NCBI RefSeq assembly: GCF_019977295.1
Contig: NZ_AP024651.1
Location: forward strand, 682,001-746,000
DNA: 64,000 bases
Reading direction: 5' to 3'
From: Arthrobacter sp. StoSoilB20
GTDB taxonomy: Bacteria > Actinomycetota > Actinomycetes > Actinomycetales > Micrococcaceae
Shown one piece after another: positions 26,034-33,560 of the stretch. Position 1 is the stretch's first letter; each line of letters starts with the position of its first letter. The notes beneath the pieces are model-generated. The model worked only from the letters and a program-made list of their open reading frames with translations, had not been told where the DNA came from and searched no databases. Position numbers and translations under genes: made by a program.

Positions 26034-26533
26034 CCTTCAACGAACTCACCACCAGGATCCAGATCCAGCACACCCAGGAGCTGTCCGCTTTCCGGCAGAA
26101 CATCACCAGTGCGCCCTATATGGCGGGAACGCCCACCTTGCTCAATGCAGACCGCCGGTCGGTCCGGATGGGTCCGGTCCAGTCGGTAGAGGATGCGAAC
26201 GCCAACCTCACCATCGTGGCCGACGTCGAAGGACTCGCCTGGTTCACGGCCGACAAAGGCCTTTTGGGCAGCTGCATCACAGTCTCCATCGCAGGGCACC
26301 GCAGGAACACCGGCACCCGGGTCCACCTCCCGCTGGCCGAATGCGATGCCTGGATCGAGGCCATCATGGGAGGCTCCTGGATCACGCACGTCTACCGCGC
26401 CGGCAAGAAGGTGGAGCCCAACGGACGGTTGGACGTTGCCTCCTACCGCTTGTTCCTGGACGAGCGGCGCAATCCGGTCGCCATGCCCCAGGCAGTCGCT
26501 GACACAACGCTGCGACGCCTGGAAGAGTCGTGA
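26030..26533 (+). CDS. Protein of unknown function between the two c-di-GMP enzymes
   Basis: 167 residues, translationally coupled on both sides (ATGA overlaps with the cyclase upstream and the GGDEF-EAL gene downstream). No signal peptide, membrane segment or recognised domain. The middle has an alternating hydrophobic pattern suggesting a beta-rich core (LTIVADVEGLAWF, CITVSIAGHRR), followed by HLPLAECDAWIEAIMGGSW. Strict coupling suggests it works with the c-di-GMP enzymes, perhaps as a sensor, effector or adaptor. I cannot assign a family. Confidence 0.75.
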   Translation: MTFNELTTRIQIQHTQELSAFRQNITSAPYMAGTPTLLNADRRSVRMGPVQSVEDANANLTIVADVEGLAWFTADKGLLGSCITVSIAGHRRNTGTRVHLPLAECDAWIEAIMGGSWITHVYRAGKKVEPNGRLDVASYRLFLDERRNPVAMPQAVADTTLRRLEES

Positions 26534-27951
26534 CCAGCACGAAGCCCCGGAGGATGCTCGCTTCCAGCGACTCCCGTGTTGAACAACTGGAGGAGCGCGT
26601 CCGCGCCCTGATGGAAGAGCTTCACCACGTCCGGAACGAGCAACGGCGGGACGCCCTTACCGATTCCCTCACCGGACTTGGCAACCGCCACGCCTTGATG
26701 GACGCTTTCACCGCAGCCCGGAACGCCGCGGCAACAGGATCCGCCCAGCCTGCGCTTCTCCTGATCAACCTTGACGGGTTCAAGGCACTGAAGAATTCGG
26801 CTGGCCACGCCGCAGCAGACCAGGTTTTGGTCGCCGTGGCCATGCGCATCCAGTCCGCCGTCCGGGAGGACGACGTCGTCACCCGCCTGGGTGCCGACGA
26901 ATTCGCAGTGTTGTTGCCCGCCACGCCGCCAACCAGGGCCACCGCCGTCGGGAACCGGATCCTGGCCGCGCTGGAACCGAACATCGACGTCGGAAACAAC
27001 AGCGTCCGTTGCGGCGCCAGCATGGGCCTGCGGACCGCAGAGCCGCACCACACCCTTGAGGACCTGCTCCAGGAGGCCGATTTCGCCGTGGAGGAATCCA
27101 AGAGCGAAGGCCGGAACAAGCTCAAGATGTTCGATCCTGCCACGGTGCATGCCCGCCAACTTCAGCGGCAGATTGTTGGTGAACTCCGCGAGGCCATCAG
27201 ATCGGACCAGCTGGTCCTGAACTATCAGCCGATTGTGGAGCTGGCCACCGGAAAAATCGAGGGCTGCGAGGCTTTGGTCCGCTGGAACCACCCCGTGCAT
27301 GGCCTGATCATGCCGGACCAGTTCATCCCCGTTGCCGAGGCTACCGGACTCATTGCCGAGCTGGGACGATGGGTCCTGCGCACTGCCGTGGGACAGTTGC
27401 GGCACTGGCGGAACAACCCGGCCACCGCACAACACCGGTTCTCCATGCGGATCAATGTTTCCGCCGCGGACCTGCAAAGCCTGGAATTCGTGGACGATGT
27501 CAGCGAGGCCCTTGCCGAGGAAAGCCTGCCCCCGGAGGCGCTGGTCCTGGAATTGACGGAGAGCGCCATCATCCAGAACAACGAGCTGGACCGCTATACC
27601 TTGGCGAGCCTGCACAAACTGGGTGTGGGACTGGAAATCGACGACTTCGGTGCCGGCTACTCCTCCATGGGATACCTGCGCAAGCTGCCCGTCGACCGGG
27701 TGAAAGTGGACAGGCAATTCGTCAAGGACCTGGGGAAGGACCCTTCCCAGCTCAAGTTCCTGGCAGCCATCCAGGAAGTCATCCGGTCCTGTGGGCTGGA
27801 AGGGGTGTGGGAGGGCATCGAAACCGCGGAAGAAGCAGAAGCTCTCCGCAGCATCGGCTGCGCCAGCGGCCAGGGGTACTACTTCGGCAGGCCCCTGCCC
27901 GAGGCGGAGTTCACGGAGCAGCTGGTGCGGCAGACTGTTTGGCCGGCCTGA
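26530..27951 (+). CDS. GGDEF-EAL protein, probable c-di-GMP phosphodiesterase
   Basis: 473 residues with no membrane segment. A short coiled region (about 15-40) leads to a GGDEF domain whose signature is altered to GADEF (RLGADEF) but which keeps a REDD I-site. The EAL domain is well preserved: CEALVRWNHP, NVSAADLQSLEF, LELTESAII, EIDDFGAGYSSMGYL, KVDRQFVKDL and EGIETAEE. Hydrolysis of c-di-GMP is the likely activity, with the GGDEF part perhaps a GTP-sensing regulator. It is the last gene of the three-gene c-di-GMP operon and converges on purL across a shared terminator. Confidence 0.9.
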   Translation: MTSTKPRRMLASSDSRVEQLEERVRALMEELHHVRNEQRRDALTDSLTGLGNRHALMDAFTAARNAAATGSAQPALLLINLDGFKALKNSAGHAAADQVLVAVAMRIQSAVREDDVVTRLGADEFAVLLPATPPTRATAVGNRILAALEPNIDVGNNSVRCGASMGLRTAEPHHTLEDLLQEADFAVEESKSEGRNKLKMFDPATVHARQLQRQIVGELREAIRSDQLVLNYQPIVELATGKIEGCEALVRWNHPVHGLIMPDQFIPVAEATGLIAELGRWVLRTAVGQLRHWRNNPATAQHRFSMRINVSAADLQSLEFVDDVSEALAEESLPPEALVLELTESAIIQNNELDRYTLASLHKLGVGLEIDDFGAGYSSMGYLRKLPVDRVKVDRQFVKDLGKDPSQLKFLAAIQEVIRSCGLEGVWEGIETAEEAEALRSIGCASGQGYYFGRPLPEAEFTEQLVRQTVWPA

Positions 27952-27967
27952 ACCCCCGCAGACACCC

Positions 27968-28004
27968 GCAAGGCCCCGGCACTCTACGAGCGCCGGGGCC
28001 TTGC
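27968..28004. terminator. Bidirectional hairpin between the GGDEF-EAL gene and purL
   Basis: Perfect 13-bp inverted repeat, GCAAGGCCCCGGC and GCCGGGGCCTTGC, with an 11-nt loop, in the 67 bp between two convergent genes. No long U-tract on either strand. Confidence 0.65.
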
Positions 28005-28018
28005 GATGTCAGCTGTCC

Positions 28019-30328
28019 TTAGCCGAAGTACTTCGGCAGGGTTCCTTCGTGTGCTTCGCGGAGGGCGTCCAGGGAGAGCTCGTCCACGCCGTTGATCTCC
28101 AGCTTTCCGCCGGCAGCGTCAACGACGCCGATCCGGAGGTGGGCGAAGCCGCGGGCAGTGCACATGTCCTTGAAACGGACTTCCTCCGAACGCGGAACGG
28201 AGACGATCGCACGGGCCTGGGACTCGGAGAAGAGGGCCGTGAACAGGTCCACGCCGTCGCGCTCCATGAGTTCCTCAAGGGCGATGCGGGCGCCCACGCC
28301 GTAACGCAGCGAGGACTCCACCAGCGCAGCCGCGAGGCCACCCTCGGAGAGGTCGTGTGCTGCGTCAACCATGCCGTCGCGTGAAGCGTTGATCAGGATC
28401 TCGCCCAATGCGCGCTCGGCCGCAAGGTCAACCTTCGGCGGCAAGCCACCAAGGTGTCCGCGGAGGTTGGACCATTCTGAACCGTCCAGCTCTGCTGCGG
28501 TGGTGCCCAGCAGGTAGATGGCCTGGCCGTCCTCGCGCCAACCCGACGGCGTGCGGCGGGCGACGTCGTCGAGCTTGCCCAGGACTGCCACCACAGGGGA
28601 GGGGTGGATGGGCGTGGTGCCGGTCTGGTTGTACAGCGAGACGTTGCCGCCGGTGACCGGGATTCCGAGCTCCATGCAGGCGTCGGACAGGCCACGGATG
28701 GCCTCGGCGAGCTGCCACATGACGTCCGGGTCCTCGGGGGAACCGAAGTTCAGGCAGTCACTCACAGCCATCGGAACAGCGCCCGAGGTGGCCACGTTGC
28801 GGTAGGCCTCAGCCAAAGCCAGCTGTGCGCCCTGGTACGGCTCAAGGTAGGTGTAGCGGCCGTTGGCGTCGGTGGCCAAGGCAACGCCCAGGCCGGTTTC
28901 CTCGTCAACGCGGACCACACCGGAGTCGTCCGGGAACGCCATGGCGGTGTTGCCGCCAACGTAGCGGTCGTACTGGTTGGTGATCCAGGCCTTGGAGCAC
29001 ATGTTCGGCGATGCCACGAGTTCGGTGACGGCTGCGGCCAGCTCGGAAGGAGCCGACGGACGGCCGGCGTCCTCAACGGAACCGCTGAACGTGTTGGCCT
29101 GCACCGAGTCCTGCCACTCCGGGCGGGCGAACGGACGGTCGTAGACCGGGCCGTCGTGCGCAACGGTGCGGGGATCGACGTCGACGATTACTTCGCCTTC
29201 CCAGGTGATGATGAGGCGGCCGGTGTCGGTGACCTCACCCAACCAGGAGTACTCCACGGCCCACTTGTCCATCACAGCTTCGAACGCTGCGATGTTCTCC
29301 GGGGTGACCACGGCCATCATGCGTTCCTGCGACTCGGACATGAGGATCTCGCCCGGGGTCAGCGTGGGGTCGCGCAGCAGGACCGAGGTCAGCTCCACCT
29401 CCATGCCGCCGTCGCCGTTGGAAGCGAGCTCGGACGTGGCGCAGGAAATGCCTGCAGCGCCGAGGTCCTGGATGCCTTCAACCAGCGAGCCCTTGAAGAG
29501 CTCCAGGCAGCACTCAATGAGGACCTTTTCAGCGAAGGGGTCGCCCACCTGGACGGCAGGACGCTTGGAGGGCTTGGTGTCATCGAAGGACTCCGAGGCC
29601 AGCACCGAAGCGCCGCCAATGCCGTCGCCGCCGGTGCGGGCACCGAACAGGACAACCTTGTTGCCCTTGCCCGATGCGTTGGCCAGGCGGATGTCCTCGT
29701 GGCGCATGACGCCCACTGCCAGTGCGTTGACCAGCGGGTTGCCCTGGTAGACGGAGTCGAACACCATTTCGCCACCGATGTTCGGCAGGCCCAGGCAGTT
29801 GCCATAGCCGCCGATGCCGGCAACGGCACCGTGCATGACGCGGGCGGTGTCCGGGTGGTCGATCGCGCCGAAACGCAACGGGTCCATCACGGCAACCGGG
29901 CGGGCGCCCATGGAGATGATGTCGCGGACGATGCCGCCGATGCCGGTAGCGGCACCCTGGTAAGGCTCAACGAACGACGGCGAGTTGTGGGACTCGATCT
30001 TGAACGTCACGGCCCAGCCGTCGCCGAGGTTGGTGACGCCGGCGTTCTCGCCGATGCCAACCAGCATGTCCTTCTTCATTTCCTCGGTGACCTTCTCGCC
30101 GAACTGGCGGAGGTGGTTCTTGGAGGACTTGTAGGAGCAGTGCTCGCTCCACATGACGGAGTACATGGCCAGCTCGGCGCCGGTGGGGCGGCGGCCAAGG
30201 ACCTTGACGATTTCGTCGAATTCGTTCTGCTTCAGGCCCAGTTCGGCCCACGGGAGTTCCGTGTCCGGGGTCTTCGCAGCGTGCTCAACGGTGTCGATGT
30301 TGAACTTCTTGGTGGTTTCCGTGGTCAC
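28019..30328 (-). CDS. purL: Phosphoribosylformylglycinamidine synthase subunit PurL
   Basis: 769 residues, the normal size for the small PurL of PurSQL systems. It uses ATP and ammonia delivered by PurQ to convert FGAR to FGAM, step four of purine synthesis. Visible are [19 protein letters not shown] near the N-terminus (active-site His), [44 protein letters not shown], and the second-half [12 protein letters not shown]. Its start overlaps purQ by ATGA. The operon order is purS-purQ-purL on the minus strand. Confidence 0.96.
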   Translation of the reverse strand: MTTETTKKFNIDTVEHAAKTPDTELPWAELGLKQNEFDEIVKVLGRRPTGAELAMYSVMWSEHCSYKSSKNHLRQFGEKVTEEMKKDMLVGIGENAGVTNLGDGWAVTFKIESHNSPSFVEPYQGAATGIGGIVRDIISMGARPVAVMDPLRFGAIDHPDTARVMHGAVAGIGGYGNCLGLPNIGGEMVFDSVYQGNPLVNALAVGVMRHEDIRLANASGKGNKVVLFGARTGGDGIGGASVLASESFDDTKPSKRPAVQVGDPFAEKVLIECCLELFKGSLVEGIQDLGAAGISCATSELASNGDGGMEVELTSVLLRDPTLTPGEILMSESQERMMAVVTPENIAAFEAVMDKWAVEYSWLGEVTDTGRLIITWEGEVIVDVDPRTVAHDGPVYDRPFARPEWQDSVQANTFSGSVEDAGRPSAPSELAAAVTELVASPNMCSKAWITNQYDRYVGGNTAMAFPDDSGVVRVDEETGLGVALATDANGRYTYLEPYQGAQLALAEAYRNVATSGAVPMAVSDCLNFGSPEDPDVMWQLAEAIRGLSDACMELGIPVTGGNVSLYNQTGTTPIHPSPVVAVLGKLDDVARRTPSGWREDGQAIYLLGTTAAELDGSEWSNLRGHLGGLPPKVDLAAERALGEILINASRDGMVDAAHDLSEGGLAAALVESSLRYGVGARIALEELMERDGVDLFTALFSESQARAIVSVPRSEEVRFKDMCTARGFAHLRIGVVDAAGGKLEINGVDELSLDALREAHEGTLPKYFG

Positions 30329-31107
30329 TTGTCGCCTCCCACAATCTTGGTCAGTACGGAAGTGAAGAAACCCAGGCCATCGGTGTCGCGGGTTGCACCG
30401 GCGGAGCCGGACAAACCAGCCTCGGGTCCGAAGCCGGCCTCCACTGCGTGCTCGGGGTGCGGCATGAGGCCCACCACGTTGCCGGCGGCGTTGGAGATGC
30501 CGGCGATGTCGCGGCGGGAGCCGTTCGGGTTGAAGCCCACGTAGCGGAACACCACGCGGCCCTCAGCCTCAAGGGCATCCAGGGTCTTCTCGTCGGCGAT
30601 GTACTGGCCGTCCTGGTTCTTCAACGGCACGATGATTTCCTGGCCGTCCGTGTAGTCCACGGTCCAGGCAGTGTTGGCGTTCTCCACGCGAAGCGTCTGG
30701 TCGCGGCAGATGAACTTCAGGTGGTCGTTCTTGATCATGGAACCGGGCAGCAAGTGCGATTCGGTCAGGATCTGGAAGCCGTTGCAAATACCCAGCACGG
30801 GGAGCTTCGCCTCGGAGTTTGCGGCGTCGATGATCTTGGACATCAGCGGCGCGAAACGCGAAATGGCGCCTGCGCGGAGGTAGTCACCGTAGGAGAACCC
30901 GCCGGGGATGATGACGGCGTCAACATCGCCGAGTTCGGAATCTCCGTGCCACAGCGGCACCGCCGTGCCACCTGCAAGCCGCACTGCACGGGCGGCGTCG
31001 CGGTCGTCAAGGGTGCCGGGGAAGGTCACGACGCCGATCTTCGCGCCGGCGAGGCGGGGTTCTGCGGCGACGGCTACAGCCTCGCCAATCAGGGGGATCG
31101 ACGTCAT
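30325..31107 (-). CDS. purQ: Phosphoribosylformylglycinamidine synthase subunit PurQ
   Basis: 260 residues from the ATG at 31107, chosen because it follows the purS stop by one base and gives a normal length; the frame is open further upstream. Class I glutamine amidotransferase: [30 protein letters not shown], the nucleophile in GICNGFQIL and the His-Glu pair in LMPHPEHA. It releases ammonia from glutamine for PurL. About 25 C-terminal residues rich in Gly and Ala precede the final [10 protein letters not shown]. Confidence 0.95.
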   Translation of the reverse strand: MTSIPLIGEAVAVAAEPRLAGAKIGVVTFPGTLDDRDAARAVRLAGGTAVPLWHGDSELGDVDAVIIPGGFSYGDYLRAGAISRFAPLMSKIIDAANSEAKLPVLGICNGFQILTESHLLPGSMIKNDHLKFICRDQTLRVENANTAWTVDYTDGQEIIVPLKNQDGQYIADEKTLDALEAEGRVVFRYVGFNPNGSRRDIAGISNAAGNVVGLMPHPEHAVEAGFGPEAGLSGSAGATRDTDGLGFFTSVLTKIVGGDK

Positions 31108-31108
31108 A

Positions 31109-31360
31109 TCAGGCCTCGACGACCTCGACGTTGACAACATCCTCGATCACCGGGTTGGACAGGAGCGTCTCGGCAGCTTCGCGGGCCTGGGCCAGGATAG
31201 CGTCGGTCACCTCGCCGTCGACGGTCAGTTCGAAGCGCTTGCCTTGGCGGACTGCGCTGAAGCTGTTGAAGCCGAGGCGGGGCAGTGCACCCACGATGGC
31301 CTTCCCCTGGGGGTCCAGAATCTCGGGCTTGGGCATGACGTCAACGACGATCCGGGGCAT
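31109..31360 (-). CDS. purS: Phosphoribosylformylglycinamidine synthase subunit PurS
   Basis: 83 residues from the ATG at 31360, with aggag upstream. Small structural subunit that bridges PurL and PurQ. Typical features: [17 protein letters not shown] near the N-terminus, [16 protein letters not shown] and [15 protein letters not shown] at the end. First gene of purSQL. Confidence 0.95.
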   Translation of the reverse strand: MPRIVVDVMPKPEILDPQGKAIVGALPRLGFNSFSAVRQGKRFELTVDGEVTDAILAQAREAAETLLSNPVIEDVVNVEVVEA

Positions 31361-31687
31361 CCGGTAACTCCTGTGCGTGAGTTGGGTGAACCTTAAATAA
31401 GGCTGCCGCGGAGGTGCCGTCTCACGCCGTTCAGCCGCATTCAAACAGCGGGTCAGCACAGGGCTGACCACGATGTGAACTGCATTGTTTGAACGGCATG
31501 GGGGGCGCTCCGCGAGCTTGCACACCTATTCTACCGGGAGCAGCGCACATACCCTATTCAGCCGGATTGTGCGAGGGCACCCCGCCGCGGCGGGGCAAAA
31601 AGACCCAAGTGAAGGCTCGACGGCGGCGCTGGTCCCCGGCCGCTGGAGGTACTGGCAGGGGGTGGCCGGCGTCACTAGGATTGCGGA
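31361..31687. other. 327-bp divergent intergenic region upstream of purS
   Basis: No gene supported. Contains two nested inverted repeats, TTCAAACA (31440-31447) with TGTTTGAA (31486-31493), enclosing GGTCAGC (31451) with GCTGACC (31463), and a smaller CCTTA-AA-TAAGG (about 31391-31402). A GC palindrome ccccgccgcggcgggg lies near 31578. The first set may be an operator or leader structure for purS; I recognise no known riboswitch. Confidence 0.45.
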
Positions 31688-31873
31688 ATGGCTGAGAAAC
31701 CGAAATCGATGGTGCTGGGCGTTGTGGCCGCGGCAGTTTTTGCTGGTTTGGGCCGCATGGTCATCCAGAAAATCAAGGCGGACCGGTCGGCCCGGAACAG
31801 CCGCGTGACTGCGCCCCTGGACGCGGAGACGCGGGCCAAAATCAGCGACGCTTTGCGGACACCAAGTAAGTAA
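31688..31873 (+). CDS. Small single-pass membrane protein
   Basis: 61 residues: a short basic start (MAEKPKS), one membrane helix (about 8-25, MVLGVVAAAVFAGLGRMV) and a charged C-terminal half with a short helix (DAETRAKISDAL). No family recognised. Its composition and topology suggest a real gene, but there is no strong ribosome-binding site. Confidence 0.55.
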   Translation: MAEKPKSMVLGVVAAAVFAGLGRMVIQKIKADRSARNSRVTAPLDAETRAKISDALRTPSK

Positions 31874-32033
31874 AGGCTTACCTGGCAAGGGCCGTTTTTT
31901 GGTGCAATGGCGCGGATTACGGCACATACAAATGCGCTATTCAAAGCGGTTAAATGGCCACATTCCGGCGTAGCTTGGAAATTACACGCGGGGTTCAGCC
32001 CCAGTACTTTCCAGGATCCAACCAGGAGGAACA

Positions 32034-32324
32034 ATGACCGAACACATTGCCGAAGTATCCGCCTGTAGCGTTGGCAGCTGCGGTTTCAACCACGATGGCT
32101 GCACCGCCTTCGGAATCACCATTGGTGGAACCCAGGACCACGCTTCCTGCGCGACCTTCATTGACACCAATGCCATGGGCGGCCTTCCCAAGGTCCTCGC
32201 CCACGTGGGCGCTTGCCAGCGCTCCGAATGTGTCCACAACAACAACCTCATGTGCGAGGCCCACAACGTGCGGGTTGGTCCGGGCCGCGAGGCTGCCGAC
32301 TGCCTGACGTACGAGCACGCCTGA
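32034..32324 (+). CDS. DUF1540 cysteine-rich protein
   Basis: 96 residues behind an excellent caggaggaac ribosome-binding site. Two cysteine-rich DUF1540 motifs: SACSVGSCGFNHDGCTAFGI with a following Cys at about 39, and GACQRSECVHNNNLMCEAHN with a final Cys. These are probably metal-binding. Strong translation signals and a strong terminator suggest it is well expressed. The function of the family is unknown. Confidence 0.88.
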   Translation: MTEHIAEVSACSVGSCGFNHDGCTAFGITIGGTQDHASCATFIDTNAMGGLPKVLAHVGACQRSECVHNNNLMCEAHNVRVGPGREAADCLTYEHA

Positions 32325-32344
32325 TGCCCTGACTCTTCCGCTGA

Positions 32345-32382
32345 GGCGGGCCGGTCTCCCGTGGGGGACCGGCCCGCCTTTT
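32345..32382 (+). terminator. Rho-independent terminator of the DUF1540 gene
   Basis: 12-bp stem (GGCGGGCCGGTC and GACCGGCCCGCC) with a 10-nt loop and a TTTT tail, 20 bp after the stop. Confidence 0.88.
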
Positions 32383-32385
32383 GCG

Positions 32386-32431
32386 TCTCAGGCCACCGCT
32401 GCGTCTCAGGCCACCCCTACTCTCAGGCCAC
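32386..32431. repeat. Triplicated 3' end of the 2-hydroxyacid dehydrogenase gene
   Basis: The 11-mer TCTCAGGCCAC occurs at 32386, 32404 and 32421. Only the last copy belongs to the dehydrogenase gene, where it holds the stop codon; the others look like short tandem duplications of that end. Confidence 0.75.
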
Positions 32432-33367
32432 TTGGTTAGTCAGGGCTGCTCCTTCTTTGAGCGCCGCAATGTTGGCGGTGACGAGTTTGGCCGAACCCTT
32501 GGGCCGATTGCCTGCCACATGGGGCGTGACGATCAGGTTGGGGGCGTTCCATAGCGCGGAGTCTTCGGGCAGGGGCTCTTCCTTGGTCACATCCAGTGCT
32601 GCCGCACGCAGCCTGCCTTCCTGCAGCGCTGCCAGGAGCGCGTCCTCATCCACCGTTGCCCCACGGCCCACGTTTACAAAGACGGCGCTTGTGGGCAGGC
32701 CGGCCAGGACTTGTGCGTCCAGGGCGTCGGCCGTTTCCGCAGTGGCCGGCAGGATGGAAATCAGGACGTCGGTGGAGCCTAGGATGTGCGGAAGCTCGTC
32801 CGTTGAAACCACCGGGAAGCCGTAACGTTCGCCCTTTGAATGGGCCACCCCGGTGACCTTTGCTCCCAGAGCCGCCAGCAGGGGAGCGAGGCGTCCGGCG
32901 ATCGAACCAAAGCCCCAGATGGTGACGTTGGCGCCGTCGAGCGTGTAGAGCTGTTCAGTCTCCGGGCTGGACTGCGCCGTGTTGTACTGCGCGTTCCACG
33001 TGGCGTCCTTCTGGGATTCGAACAGGACGTCGAGCCGTCGGACGGCAGCCAGGACCAAGGCGAGCGCGTGTTCGGCCACGGGACCATCGTGCAGTGAGCG
33101 GCCTGAAGTGATGGCCACGTTTTCTGCGAAGCCTGCCGCCAGGACGGAGTCCGGCCCGGCCGCGAGGGTCTGGACCAGCCTGAGCGATGCCATCTGCTGT
33201 GCAGCGTCGGCCAGGTTCTCCGGAGTGTTGCGCCACACCACCAGGACCTCGGCGTCCCGGAGTTCGCCGGGAATGGGCTTGTCTACCTGGTAAACCGCAA
33301 CCTCATCCCCTGACGCGGTGAGGTCGGCGAGGTCCAACTCGATGGTGTCGGGGACGAGGATTTTCAC
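32423..33367 (-). CDS. D-isomer-specific 2-hydroxyacid dehydrogenase family protein
   Basis: 314 residues. NAD(P)-dependent reduction of a 2-keto acid. The nucleotide-binding domain has TIWGFGSIAGRLAPLLAALG (GxGxxG). Catalytic motifs are NVGRGATVDEDAL (Arg), DVTKEEPLPEDSALW (Glu) and VTPHVAGN (His). The catalytic domain is complete, so activity is expected; the substrate (phosphoglycerate, glyoxylate or other) is not evident. Single gene, with aggag-like sequence upstream. Confidence 0.88.
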   Translation of the reverse strand: MKILVPDTIELDLADLTASGDEVAVYQVDKPIPGELRDAEVLVVWRNTPENLADAAQQMASLRLVQTLAAGPDSVLAAGFAENVAITSGRSLHDGPVAEHALALVLAAVRRLDVLFESQKDATWNAQYNTAQSSPETEQLYTLDGANVTIWGFGSIAGRLAPLLAALGAKVTGVAHSKGERYGFPVVSTDELPHILGSTDVLISILPATAETADALDAQVLAGLPTSAVFVNVGRGATVDEDALLAALQEGRLRAAALDVTKEEPLPEDSALWNAPNLIVTPHVAGNRPKGSAKLVTANIAALKEGAALTNQVA

Positions 33368-33560
33368 GGCAACTCCTGTGATCGCAGGGCGAGGGCGGTT
33401 TGTCTTTGAGGCTACCGGCTGGTGGCAGGTGGCATTGAACCAAGAGTCATCTCTGGCAATGTGACCGCGGACACCTTATGGTTGTAGGACGTTCGACGTG
33501 GCACGTAACACAAGCAGGGCGTCGGACTCCTCCTGAAGCAGTTTCGAAAGGACATCGGAT

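Noticed and set aside
28604..30544. 646-codon open frame on the plus strand opposite purL
   Set aside because: It mirrors the codon bias of purL, has no ribosome-binding site and gives no recognisable protein. Similar long antisense frames opposite the acs, sfnG, GH3 and ngc genes were dropped for the same reason.
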